In this document: piece by piece, positions 1 through 8,089 of the stretch
Layout: every line of letters starts with the position of its first letter
Position numbering within the stretch: position 1 is the first letter of the stretch
DNA from: Flavobacteriaceae bacterium
GTDB lineage: Bacteria; Bacteroidota; Bacteroidia; Flavobacteriales; Flavobacteriaceae
Direction of reading: 5' to 3'
Assembly: GCA_019634365.1 (NCBI GenBank)
Contig: JAHQVM010000003.1
Location: forward strand, 1 to 64,000
Length of the DNA stretch: 64,000 nt
Made by a program: the position numbers and the translations under genes
The notes under the pieces: model-generated
Seen by the model: the letters and a program-made list of their open reading frames with translations, nothing else
The model's database searches: none
Told to the model about the DNA's origin: nothing

Positions 1-1267
1 CCCGTTCCATCACTTTTTCACCACGTACTCCGTATACGGTAAGCCGGGTAATAGGCTCACGGGATTGTATGGTGAGTAGGTCATCCACTGGATTGGGAAC
101 CAATCGTACGGCCAAAGCCCTGTTGTCCTCTACCCCGGCTATGGTGGTGTTTTCATACCAAGCGAGCTTATCGTCGTTCTGCGAAGCGGATAACACATCC
201 ATATCTGTGTCATTGTCCAGATCGGCAGCAAAAACAAATACCGGTCCCACAACATCTGTCGAAATTATCTGCTGGGCAGAAAAACCACCTTCCCCATCCA
301 GATTCTCGTACCAAGCAATCTTGTTATCATTGGCAGAGGCGGAAATCACGTCCATATCATCGTCATTATCCAGATCGGCAGCATAAACCGAAATAGCGAA
401 TACCGCTTGATCGGTAATCACCTGTTCTGGGCCAAAAGTCCCTTGACCATCCAAATTCTCATGCCATGCCACCAAATCAGCCGCTGGTGTGGCCGTTATA
501 ATATCCATATCATTATCACCGTCTAGATCAGCACCAAAGACATCATTAGGATATGTCGTGGTAGGCGCAACGACTTCACCTGAGTTAAAATTTCCAAGTC
601 CGTCTATATTTTCAAACCAAAACAAATTATTGCTGCCGGAAGAATTTGTAACCAAATCAATATCCAGGTCCCCATCAATATCTGTTGCAAAAACCGATCT
701 ATTGGCAGTCAACGCTTCTGATATTACTTGTCTTGGACCAAAATCTCCAAGTCCATCAAGGTTTTCAAACCAAGAGAGACCATTAAAGTTGGAAGCGAGT
801 ATAACATCCAAATCATCATCCCCATCTAAGTCACCTACAGTAGTACTAAAAGCTCCAACTCCCACACTCTCCCCGTCGTATATTCCGTGTGAAACATCAA
901 AGGAACCCAATCCATCCACGTTTTCAAACCAAAGTAATGCGTCTGAAGACAAGGAAATTGCAAGTATGTCCATATCGCTATCCCCATCCAGATCAGCAAC
1001 ATACACTTTTTTGGGCTCACTTATATTAGAAATTTCAATTGCCGGTCCAAATTGTCCTTGACCATCCATATGTTTATACCAGGAGACATTGTTGCCAAAC
1101 CGATTGGCAGATACTACATCCTTAAGATTATCCCCATCCAAATCGGCCACAAAAAGCGATTGGGTGCCATCGGCATCATCAGCAATAATCTGTTGAGAAC
1201 CAAATTGGGCAGACATAACAGCACACTGCATCAACCCCCATAAAAACATTATAAAAATCTTCTTCAT
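1..1267 (-). CDS. FG-GAP/VCBS repeat protein with T9SS type A sorting domain (3' end outside window)
   Basis: Reading the minus strand from ATG at 1267 gives an open frame with no stop to the left edge (about 422 codons). It starts with a signal peptide ending near MSAQF, then carries about seven repeats of roughly 50 residues, each with an Asp-rich calcium-binding-like core of the type DLDGDNDMDI followed by WFENxDGxGxF. This is the FG-GAP/VCBS pattern that folds as a beta-propeller. The last visible stretch, with VPNPVDD and LTVYGVRGEKVME, is the beginning of a type A T9SS C-terminal domain, so the protein is probably exported across the outer membrane and anchored or released. Substrate unknown. 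It starts 43 bases after the metalloprotease gene and is probably cotranscribed with it. The C-terminus is cut by the window edge. Confidence 0.85.
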   Translation of the reverse strand, partial: MKKIFIMFLWGLMQCAVMSAQFGSQQIIADDADGTQSLFVADLDGDNLKDVVSANRFGNNVSWYKHMDGQGQFGPAIEISNISEPKKVYVADLDGDSDMDILAISLSSDALLWFENVDGLGSFDVSHGIYDGESVGVGAFSTTVGDLDGDDDLDVILASNFNGLSWFENLDGLGDFGPRQVISEALTANRSVFATDIDGDLDIDLVTNSSGSNNLFWFENIDGLGNFNSGEVVAPTTTYPNDVFGADLDGDNDMDIITATPAADLVAWHENLDGQGTFGPEQVITDQAVFAISVYAADLDNDDDMDVISASANDNKIAWYENLDGEGGFSAQQIISTDVVGPVFVFAADLDNDTDMDVLSASQNDDKLAWYENTTIAGVEDNRALAVRLVPNPVDDLLTIQSREPITRLTVYGVRGEKVMER

Positions 1268-1310
1268 AATATTCATCTAATGATGCGACTCCCAGAACCG
1301 CACCCTTAAT

Positions 1311-2918
1311 TTACTCATTTTCCTTTAAGACATTGGTTTCTTCTATACTCCCATCTATCTTGCTTTTCTTGATATTGTACAAGCCGGGATCCAAATCGTT
1401 GATGAGGTGGGTATTGTTCATCTGTAAAGAATCCTGAGCGGTGATGGTAACATTGGCATTAAAAATGCCATCATGGAACAAAGTAATGGTTCCCCCAATG
1501 ATGGGTGGTGTTTGCCAATTGTCGAAACACCTTCTTGGCTGTGGCCAAAAATCCTCGTGGGGGTGTTTAATGGCAATAGCACTGTGATTGGGATGGGTGA
1601 TACTGCTATAATCCGATTCATCCTTTAAAATATGCAGGATCTGGGTATCGGTATAGCTAAAACTGGTATCCTCGTATGGAGCCGGGTCGTTACAGGGAGT
1701 CTGTTCCTGGCATTCACATTCCCAAAAATAATATTCAAAGCCCGGTTGAAACAGGGGCGGATCGCTATTGGGCTGGCTGGTGTATTCGATATATTCCCCT
1801 TTATAAGGTTCGTAGAGCGAAGCCAAAGGGGTCTCTACCACTTCAAATTTGTTATCAAAGTCCCATGCGATCATTTCCCGCATACGGATGCCTTGCCCTA
1901 CGGTAAAATTGTTTTGACAACTACCATAACTATAGCCCATATAATTACGCACATCTGTTGGTGTGATAATATATGGGGTATCTTCACAATCATAATTGAA
2001 CCCTATATAAGTACAGGAAGTCTCATCCAAATAATACCTACTGTATGGCTCCGAGCCGCACATAGCATCTTCATGCCCCAAAACAAAAAAGCAATACTCC
2101 TGTATAAAATTGGGCATGGCTGCAGTATCTGGCACCTTATCGCCGAATTCAATGGCATTAAAGCCATCTACATTGGGATCCCGTTCCACGTGCTCACATC
2201 CAGATGATTCATAATTAAAATGGGTATGCAAAAGCCCCAAACAGTGCCCCAACTCATGCGGAAAGGTAGGCCGGTGCAGGTTGTTCGTGGTGGTAGTAAG
2301 TAAAGTACTGTATATTTCATCTGCAACACCGCCAAAATCATCGTTCTGCCAGGGGACATAGACGTTAAAGGCATCGGTTAGGTAATGCCCAGAGGTCTGT
2401 GCATAATCAAACATCTCATCATACTGGCAACGGCTTAATCTCCCCCAGCCATTGGGATCGGGAATGGGATCACCGTTGGCATCGAATTGCAAAACGCACT
2501 CCAGTTCACCGTCTCCGTTAGCATCTTGCCAGATTACCTGCTGTATATCCGGTGGGCTATCCATTTCCCCAAGTCCACGGTACTTAAAGAAAATATTGAA
2601 GGCGTTGTATTCCATATTTATGTCTGCCACCGCCTTTAGCACGTAATCCTCTGTTAATGGATTATTGTTGTTGCCATTGGCATCGTTTACCTGCCAGAAA
2701 TAAATATTGTAGACCACCGGGTCGAAGGTGGCCAGGTAGTCCGGGTCTATCGATCCACTAAAAATACTAGTCGTATCCAAATCCTGTGGATTGTTAAACT
2801 CATCGGGCGTGGCGCAATAATAATCTTGTGCTTTAATGGTTGGTATGCTAACAAATAGCATTGCGAAGTAGAGAGAGCCCATTAACAATTCTCTCCCCAG
2901 AGAATTTTGTCGTTTCAT
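1311..2918 (-). CDS. Secreted zinc metalloprotease, M43 (pappalysin-like) type
   Basis: A 535-residue protein with an N-terminal signal peptide (cleavage likely after TIKAQ). The zinc motif HELGHCLGLLH (His221, Glu222, His225, His231) matches the HExxHxxGxxH metzincin pattern, and a downstream NYMGYSYG stretch supplies the expected Met-turn. Many cysteines flank the catalytic core, as in M43 enzymes. The last 60 residues (TLFHDGIFNANVTI through DLDPGLYNIKK) resemble the second half of a type A T9SS sorting domain, but the usual YPNP start is not visible, so the sorting domain is degenerate or divergent. Role: extracellular proteolysis. It is the first gene of a probable two-gene unit with the FG-GAP protein. 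Family M43 is inferred from the motif and cysteine pattern. Confidence 0.85.
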   Translation of the reverse strand: MKRQNSLGRELLMGSLYFAMLFVSIPTIKAQDYYCATPDEFNNPQDLDTTSIFSGSIDPDYLATFDPVVYNIYFWQVNDANGNNNNPLTEDYVLKAVADINMEYNAFNIFFKYRGLGEMDSPPDIQQVIWQDANGDGELECVLQFDANGDPIPDPNGWGRLSRCQYDEMFDYAQTSGHYLTDAFNVYVPWQNDDFGGVADEIYSTLLTTTTNNLHRPTFPHELGHCLGLLHTHFNYESSGCEHVERDPNVDGFNAIEFGDKVPDTAAMPNFIQEYCFFVLGHEDAMCGSEPYSRYYLDETSCTYIGFNYDCEDTPYIITPTDVRNYMGYSYGSCQNNFTVGQGIRMREMIAWDFDNKFEVVETPLASLYEPYKGEYIEYTSQPNSDPPLFQPGFEYYFWECECQEQTPCNDPAPYEDTSFSYTDTQILHILKDESDYSSITHPNHSAIAIKHPHEDFWPQPRRCFDNWQTPPIIGGTITLFHDGIFNANVTITAQDSLQMNNTHLINDLDPGLYNIKKSKIDGSIEETNVLKENE

Positions 2919-3245
2919 TGTTTATAACTTTACTGTTAAACAAAACCCCAAAATGGGGCACTATTTAATGGGCCAGTAATCTAAAGTTACGTAAAATCTT
3001 AACAACTATCTCGTTGAGAGCCGGAAAAATTCCCTTAGACTGGTGGTTTTCCTCCCCAAACCCATACGATCTGCTACTGAAATCTATGAACATCTCCACA
3101 TTCAAATACCTGACAATGAGATATTTATATGATTCTGATTCGGGAATTGGTGCTTTTTTTCGTTAGGATTAAATCTTAGGGTTGAATAAAAGTAGGTTAA
3201 CAATCCTGTTTATTCATATAAATTCCGATCGAGTTAATTCTAAAC
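2919..3245. other. Non-coding stretch upstream of the metalloprotease gene
   Basis: AT-rich intergenic DNA that should hold the promoter of the minus-strand metalloprotease gene. I see no convincing RNA gene or ORF here. The only clear structure is the terminator at its right end, listed separately. Confidence 0.5.
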
Positions 3246-3275
3246 TAAAAAAACCCGCAACTTGAGTTGCGGGTT
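3246..3275 (-). terminator. Intrinsic terminator of the GIN-domain gene
   Basis: A 9-bp perfect stem (AACCCGCAA/TTGCGGGTT, loop CTTGAG as read on the plus strand) is followed on the minus strand by a T-run. It lies 28 bases after the stop of the DUF2807 gene. Confidence 0.85.
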
Positions 3276-3302
3276 ACCTTGCTTTAAGTGTTGTTAGATT
3301 AT

Positions 3303-4046
3303 CTAATCCAAACTATAGATTTTAACATCGCCAAAGGTGAGGCCTTTTTTGATGTCGGCATCTCCAGAATACCCCACTTTGGCTTCGCCAAAAGCGGTGA
3401 TCTTAATTTTATCTGAAGTATTCAATTCAAATTCTGCTTCTCCATAAGCCGTTAAACGACTGTTTCGGTTGTCTATCTGCGACATGTCTACCCTACTCTC
3501 GCCATAGGCAACAATCTTTTGATCTACTACGGAACCTGCTTTTACCAATAATTCACTTTCTCCGTAAATAGTAGTATTCAATTCTTCCAACTGCAATTCT
3601 TCGAATACTACTTCTGATTCACCATAAATTTTCAGACGTAATTCTTCCTGGTTGATCGGGCTTTCAAAAACAATGTTTTCCTCTCCGCGCAAGGAATATT
3701 CATCCACAGAAACATACGTGACTGTTGCTGTTACCTGCGTCCCATTGTATAAGGGTCTTTTTCTTTTATACCCATCTTCGTATACTTTTTTCTGTTTTGG
3801 GATGTTTTTAGCTCCATCTAAGTAAACGCGTAGGGTTTTGCCTTCTACTTCAATATTTAATTTCGATTCATCTACCGAGCTATTGTGAACGGTTACAGAT
3901 TCCGTGGTTCCCTCCACAAAGGTCACTTCGATGTGCGGACTAATAATTACTTTGTCAAAAGATTTTACGTTTACTACTTTCTGTGCAAAGGCAGTTCCTA
4001 ATCCTGCGCAGAAAAGGACTGCGATTAAAAGAATTTGTTTTTTCAT
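3303..4046 (-). CDS. Exported GIN-domain protein (DUF2807)
   Basis: A 247-residue protein with a signal peptide (cleavage near GTAFAQ). The mature part is a regular series of short beta-strands with recurring YGES/YGEA/FGEA turns (for example KIYGESEVVF, TIYGESELLV, TAYGEAEFEL), the signature of the GIN/DUF2807 fold, a right-handed beta-helix often labelled putative autotransporter adhesin head domain in Bacteroidota. Function is unknown in the family; location is periplasm or cell surface. It is a single gene with its own terminator. There is no lipobox and no T9SS sorting domain, so a periplasmic location is the simplest reading. Confidence 0.85.
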   Translation of the reverse strand: MKKQILLIAVLFCAGLGTAFAQKVVNVKSFDKVIISPHIEVTFVEGTTESVTVHNSSVDESKLNIEVEGKTLRVYLDGAKNIPKQKKVYEDGYKRKRPLYNGTQVTATVTYVSVDEYSLRGEENIVFESPINQEELRLKIYGESEVVFEELQLEELNTTIYGESELLVKAGSVVDQKIVAYGESRVDMSQIDNRNSRLTAYGEAEFELNTSDKIKITAFGEAKVGYSGDADIKKGLTFGDVKIYSLD

Positions 4047-4396
4047 GTGAGTGTTTTTTGAGTGATGATTTTTATAGGAGTTGGCTCATTGGCCTCTCAT
4101 TCATTACCTTATAGATTCGTATAATTGGTAAACGTTACAGTTAGAAGTGCTTTTTTTATAAAGGAAAGGTTTATATGGACCCACTGCATATTGTAACTGC
4201 GAACTTCTTCCTAGAACGCTTGGATAGCTGCCAAAGGGGTCAGGCAACTAACACTATAGTTTGTTCCTTCAAAGTTCGATCTTGGTGTTTCCCTTACTGC
4301 AGACTGTTACTGTGAACTTCTTCCTACGACTCTTCGATACACTTTTCACTTCGCTCAAAGCACTCAGAGTCCTGTATAGTCCCACCTTTCGCCACC
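4047..4396. other. Intergenic region with degenerate direct repeats
   Basis: No gene is visible. Two imperfect copies of ACTGYGAACTTCTTCCTA occur near 4195-4213 and 4309-4326, about 114 bases apart, followed by a stretch (around 4326-4372) with alternating CTTCG/CTCAGAG words of the kind common as dispersed intergenic repeats in flavobacterial genomes. The promoter of the DUF2807 gene should lie at the left end. Confidence 0.4.
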
Positions 4397-4445
4397 CACT
4401 TCTCACTTCTCACTTCTCACTTCTCACTTCTCACTTCTCACTTCT
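4397..4445. repeat. 7-bp tandem repeat, seven copies
   Basis: Seven perfect head-to-tail copies of CACTTCT, running into an A-rich tract about 45 bases upstream of the promoter-like box of the VOC gene. A 7-bp microsatellite outside coding sequence is prone to slippage and could change promoter spacing. Confidence 0.95.
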
Positions 4446-4488
4446 AAAAATAAAAAACACCCCTGACGTAGTCTGTCACAAGCCCCAA

Positions 4489-4496
4489 TAACTTTG
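4489..4496 (+). promoter_or_regulatory. Bacteroidota -7 promoter box for the VOC gene
   Basis: TAACTTTG fits the Bacteroidota consensus TAnnTTTG and lies 31 bases before the ATG at 4528. A clear -33 TTTG box is not seen. Confidence 0.5.
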
Positions 4497-4527
4497 CACC
4501 CGTAGTAATTCTTAAAACAACATAATC

Positions 4528-4905
4528 ATGAAAAACGCAATTAACTGGTTCGAAATTCCAGTAAACGATTACGAAAGGGCCAAAAAATTCTATTCGGAAG
4601 TGATAGGGGCAGAAATTGCCGACCATCACATGGATGAACAGAACATTAAGTACGGTATTTTTCCTTACGAAATGGAGAGCCATAAAGTGGGCGGAGCTAT
4701 TTACCAAATGGATGGCGTAAAACCTTCAAAAGATGGATCTACCGTATACCTTAACGGTGGGGATGATCTAAGTATTCCACTATCCCGAGTGGAATCTGCA
4801 GGAGGTACGATTGTTATGCCGAAAACGGATATTCAAGAAAATGGGTTCATTGCCCAATTCATAGATACCGAAGGAAATCGCGTGGCACTTCACTCAATGA
4901 GTTAA
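4528..4905 (+). CDS. VOC family protein (glyoxalase/bleomycin-resistance fold)
   Basis: A 125-residue protein that begins with the vicinal-oxygen-chelate signature INWFEIPVNDYERAKKFYS and ends with the second half-module (AGGTIVMPKTDI ... FIDTEGNRVALHS). Length and pattern match small single-domain VOC proteins, which act as dimers on small molecules; the metal site and substrate cannot be assigned from sequence. It is cytosolic, with no signal peptide. The WYL-type regulator gene follows 45 bases downstream on the same strand and may respond to the same stress, but that gene has its own promoter-like box. Confidence 0.9.
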   Translation: MKNAINWFEIPVNDYERAKKFYSEVIGAEIADHHMDEQNIKYGIFPYEMESHKVGGAIYQMDGVKPSKDGSTVYLNGGDDLSIPLSRVESAGGTIVMPKTDIQENGFIAQFIDTEGNRVALHSMS

Positions 4906-4938
4906 TCTAAAAAGTAGCGAATCCTTCACGGGGTTCGC

Positions 4939-4946
4939 TATCTTTG
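4939..4946 (+). promoter_or_regulatory. -7 promoter box almost touching the WYL regulator start codon
   Basis: TATCTTTG matches TAnnTTTG, and its last base is only four bases before the ATG at 4951. If used, transcription would begin at or next to the start codon and give a leaderless mRNA. Confidence 0.45.
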
Positions 4947-4950
4947 TTTT

Positions 4951-5640
4951 ATGTCGCAGCTATCACGACTCATATCGATTCTTACCCTCTTAAAATCCAA
5001 GCGTTTGCTGACTGCTTCGGAGTTGGCAGACAAGTACAATGTTAGTATACGAACTATTTACAGGGACATTCGTAAACTGGAAGAGGCTGGCATTCCTGTA
5101 TATACCATCGAAGGGCGAGGTTATAGTTTGGTCGACAATTATACGGTGGCTCCGGTTCAGTTCACCGAAAAGCAAGCCAATGCTTTGGTTACGGCACAAC
5201 ATATTGTGAATCAGTCCAAGGATGTTTCCTTTGTAAATAATTTTAATGACGCCCTCACCAAAATTAAATCGGTTTTTCGCACCTCGGTTCAGGAAAAGAG
5301 TGAGCTTTTGAGTGACAAGATTCATGTACTCAATTGGAATTTTGAAGACTTTACCAGTAATGCCCTGTCCGAAATTCAATTGGCCATTACCCATTTCAAC
5401 TATATGGAAATCAATTATCAGAAGGCCAACGATCCCCATGTTTCCTTTCGGAAGATTGAACCTTGTGCCATGTATTCTGCCGATAACAAATGGATTCTTA
5501 TTGCCTGGTGCCATCTAAGAAAGGACTATAGGGCCTTCCGGATCGATAGAATCCAGCATTTCAAAATCCTTCCCGATCTATTCGAAGATCGGAAATTCAG
5601 TATTCAAGATTATTTCGCTTCCTGTCCTTTTAAAGACTAG
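4951..5640 (+). CDS. YafY-type transcriptional regulator, HTH plus WYL domain
   Basis: A 229-residue DNA-binding regulator. Residues 5-60 form a helix-turn-helix of the HTH_11 (DeoR-like) type (ASELADKYNVSIRTIYRDIR followed by a wing, IEGRGYSL). A linker leads to a WYL-type ligand-binding domain at about 135-210, seen as a strand pattern with INYQKA and WILIAWCHLRKDYRAFRIDRI. WYL proteins sense nucleotides or other small ligands and can repress or activate. The gene is just downstream of the VOC gene, a frequent pairing in Bacteroidota, so the VOC gene is a plausible target. Length is normal for the short form without a WCX extension. Confidence 0.9.
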   Translation: MSQLSRLISILTLLKSKRLLTASELADKYNVSIRTIYRDIRKLEEAGIPVYTIEGRGYSLVDNYTVAPVQFTEKQANALVTAQHIVNQSKDVSFVNNFNDALTKIKSVFRTSVQEKSELLSDKIHVLNWNFEDFTSNALSEIQLAITHFNYMEINYQKANDPHVSFRKIEPCAMYSADNKWILIAWCHLRKDYRAFRIDRIQHFKILPDLFEDRKFSIQDYFASCPFKD

Positions 5641-5649
5641 GGTTTTGCT

Positions 5650-6798
5650 TTATAACCATTTTCTTCCTTGCATTTTCTCAGCTAAAAAGTTCATGTCTTC
5701 TTCCGAACCCATAGTAACCCTAGCATAATTAGGTTTACTGGGCCATCCGCCTGCTAAAAGAATTTTATGCGACCACATCAAACTCTTAAATTCTTTAAAC
5801 TTCGTGACGTCGATATACACAAAGTTGGTATGACTTCTTACATAGGGTAAAGAAAGATCGTTTAAAACTTCATAAAACCTATTCCTTGCATGAGCATTCA
5901 ATGTTCGGGAGGTATTTACAAAATCACGATCCTTTGTGGCCACGATCGCAGCGCCCACACTTAAAGAATTCGGCATGTTTCCCGGAAAACCCAGTGTGAA
6001 TTTTGCTTCCAATTGCTTTATAAGTTCTTTGGGCCCCAACATAAAGCCAATCCGCATACCTGCCATCCCGTAAATTTTTGAAAAAGTCCTTGTTACCAAT
6101 ACATTGGCTCCCTCATTAATGAGTGCAGCCATGGATTGGGACTTCCAATTTTCCAAATAATGAATGTATGCTTCATCCACAAGGACGGGACACTTTTTCG
6201 AAACCAATTTGCAGAATGACTTCAAAGTTTGACTATTCATGGCGGTACCCGTAGGGTTATTGGGGTTGCAAATGGTAACCAAGCTGGTATTCGAGCTGAT
6301 TCGTGCTTCCATGGCATCCAAGTCCATATTAAACTGGTCATCCACCTCAACGGGAACCACTTTCGCTCCTAAGGTACGTGCAAACAAACCCACTACATCA
6401 AAAGTTGGGCTTGGGACAACAATTTCTTCCCCCTTGCTACCAAAATGGGTGGCGGTCCAAATGAGTGGCTCAAAAGAGCCATGGCCCAAAAGTACATTTT
6501 CCGCAGACAGCCCCTCTTCTTGGGCTATAAGGTTCTTAAGCACTGTATAATCGCTTTCATGAAAGGTTGAATATCGATTACATCTGCCTATAAGCTCATT
6601 AATTGCATTCTTTGTCATGGTACTAGGACCATTTGGGTTCTCGTTATACAAGAGTCTTCGAACTTCACTATTATCACTTTTAGTGAGTTCAGTTTTTGGG
6701 TTGGACGTAAAACCCAATCCTGTAAATGCTAGACTTCCGATACCCGCTGAGGCCAATGTTGAAGTTTTGATCCAATCTCTTCTGCTTATTTCACTCAT
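5650..6798 (-). CDS. Tat-targeted PLP aminotransferase, histidinol-phosphate aminotransferase-like
   Basis: A 382-residue fold-type I PLP enzyme. PLP-site features are all present: NPNNPTG (178-184), DEAY (208-211), the Schiff-base lysine K241 in TRTFSKIYGMAG, and Arg249. The closest remembered family is HisC. The N-terminus has a twin-arginine motif (SRRDWIK) followed by a hydrophobic stretch of about 20 residues (TLASAGIGSLAFTGLGF), indicating export of the folded, cofactor-loaded protein by the Tat system. Cytosolic HisC lacks such a leader, so this is unlikely to be the histidine biosynthesis enzyme. Substrate unknown. It is convergent with the WYL gene (9-base gap) and downstream of the AraC gene on the same strand. 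Confidence 0.85.
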   Translation of the reverse strand: MSEISRRDWIKTSTLASAGIGSLAFTGLGFTSNPKTELTKSDNSEVRRLLYNENPNGPSTMTKNAINELIGRCNRYSTFHESDYTVLKNLIAQEEGLSAENVLLGHGSFEPLIWTATHFGSKGEEIVVPSPTFDVVGLFARTLGAKVVPVEVDDQFNMDLDAMEARISSNTSLVTICNPNNPTGTAMNSQTLKSFCKLVSKKCPVLVDEAYIHYLENWKSQSMAALINEGANVLVTRTFSKIYGMAGMRIGFMLGPKELIKQLEAKFTLGFPGNMPNSLSVGAAIVATKDRDFVNTSRTLNAHARNRFYEVLNDLSLPYVRSHTNFVYIDVTKFKEFKSLMWSHKILLAGGWPSKPNYARVTMGSEEDMNFLAEKMQGRKWL

Positions 6799-6879
6799 AA
6801 TTTGTTTTTGGAGTAAATAAATAAAAGAGCTACTCAGAATTCTATTGAATTCATGTTTTCAGAAATGATTTTAGAAATA

Positions 6880-7890
6880 TTAATGAAATTGGGAACGGTA
6901 TTGTGTAGGGGTTTTGTTGGTCATTGCTTTGAAGGCAACATTAAAAGTAGATAGGTTATTGAAACCCGAATCATGTGCAACACTAATTATCTTGCTTTTT
7001 GCATTTCCCGTTTCCAATAACTTTTTAGCTTCTTCTATGCGATAGCTATTTATGAAATTTGCGAAATTCTTGTTGGAATGCCTATTGATGACTAACGAAA
7101 CTTCCCTGGGAGGCAGGTTGATATGATCCGCCAAATCCTTTAAACTCAAATCAGGTTTCAAATACAACTTTCGTTGTCTCATAATTTGATCGATATTTTC
7201 GAGGTGGCCTTCTCCATCAAGAAATGAAATTTTTGTGCCTTTGTACTTTTCAATACCATTTAGAGAGAATAGTTCGTGTCTGTTAAAAGCCATGTATGCG
7301 AGAAAGAAAATAAGCATTGAAAATGCAATAGGACCGGCTGAATACATTGGAATTATACCAAAGAAAATAGCAGCGTAAACCAGCCAAACACCTCCAAGCA
7401 CACCCAAAAGATTCATAAACCAAGCCTTTAATTTCTTATCCAAATCATTCATACGAACCCGATACTGATGAAAACTCAACAATACATAAAGAAGAGCCTG
7501 TGTAAGCACCAATGAATAACTGAAATACCAAAAAGTACTGTCTTTATCATTAGGGATGATAGCCGATAGAAGTATATATATCGTACTTGGAATGAAATGA
7601 ATCAGGTGAATTCTTCTAGCCTGTTTTATCACTCCACATATGGATAAGCCATATAAGAATAGTAATGGACCTACGGCTAGATTGGCTGCCAATCCAAGGT
7701 TTTTAATGATTAAAGGAAGGTCAACAAAATTGTAGAATACCGATTTTAAAATACGAAGCGACAAAAAAATAAGCAAAAGCCCGAGCAGGATATTGCTCTT
7801 TTTCCTGCTTTTCAAAAATATGATTCCGAAAAAAAAGCTTAGGCCCAATCCTATACTACTCACTAAAGAAACCAGTACAATCTCTGTCAT
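6880..7890 (-). CDS. Membrane-anchored AraC-family transcriptional regulator
   Basis: A 336-residue protein with two parts. Residues 1 to about 215 contain six or seven hydrophobic segments (for example IVLVSLVSSIGLGLSFFFGI and PIAFSMLIFFLAYMAF). Residues 235-333 form a C-terminal AraC/XylS DNA-binding domain with two helix-turn-helices (LSLKDLADHINLPPREVSLV; IISVAHDSGFNNLSTFNVAF; ending KTPTQYR). This design, a 7TM-like sensor fused to AraC, is common in Bacteroidota; ligands are usually unknown. It lies 81 bases upstream of the Tat aminotransferase on the same strand and could control it. The divergent DUF5916 gene begins 199 bases away. Confidence 0.9.
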   Translation of the reverse strand: MTEIVLVSLVSSIGLGLSFFFGIIFLKSRKKSNILLGLLLIFLSLRILKSVFYNFVDLPLIIKNLGLAANLAVGPLLFLYGLSICGVIKQARRIHLIHFIPSTIYILLSAIIPNDKDSTFWYFSYSLVLTQALLYVLLSFHQYRVRMNDLDKKLKAWFMNLLGVLGGVWLVYAAIFFGIIPMYSAGPIAFSMLIFFLAYMAFNRHELFSLNGIEKYKGTKISFLDGEGHLENIDQIMRQRKLYLKPDLSLKDLADHINLPPREVSLVINRHSNKNFANFINSYRIEEAKKLLETGNAKSKIISVAHDSGFNNLSTFNVAFKAMTNKTPTQYRSQFH

Positions 7891-8089
7891 TGTAATTTCA
7901 TTGAAAAAGACATTCTCTAAAGTAATGATTTCGAACCTAAAGAGGTCTTAAAACTACACTAATTTTAGGTTAGCCCAATAAGGCTGGCGCTTGATGATAT
8001 GTTTAAAGAATGTTAAAAATTCGCCGTTAGCTGTAACGATTTCAAAATAGGTGGGTCTTTAAGGCAACATCATCAATCACCACCACTCA

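Noticed and set aside
69..1061. Plus-strand open frames rich in Ser/Pro in the first kilobase
   Set aside because: They are antisense to the FG-GAP repeats, whose Asp-rich reading on the minus strand is clearly the real one.
4326..4445. Insertion-sequence remnant or attachment site
   Set aside because: No inverted terminal repeats, target duplication or transposase fragment can be seen; only short tandem and dispersed repeats.
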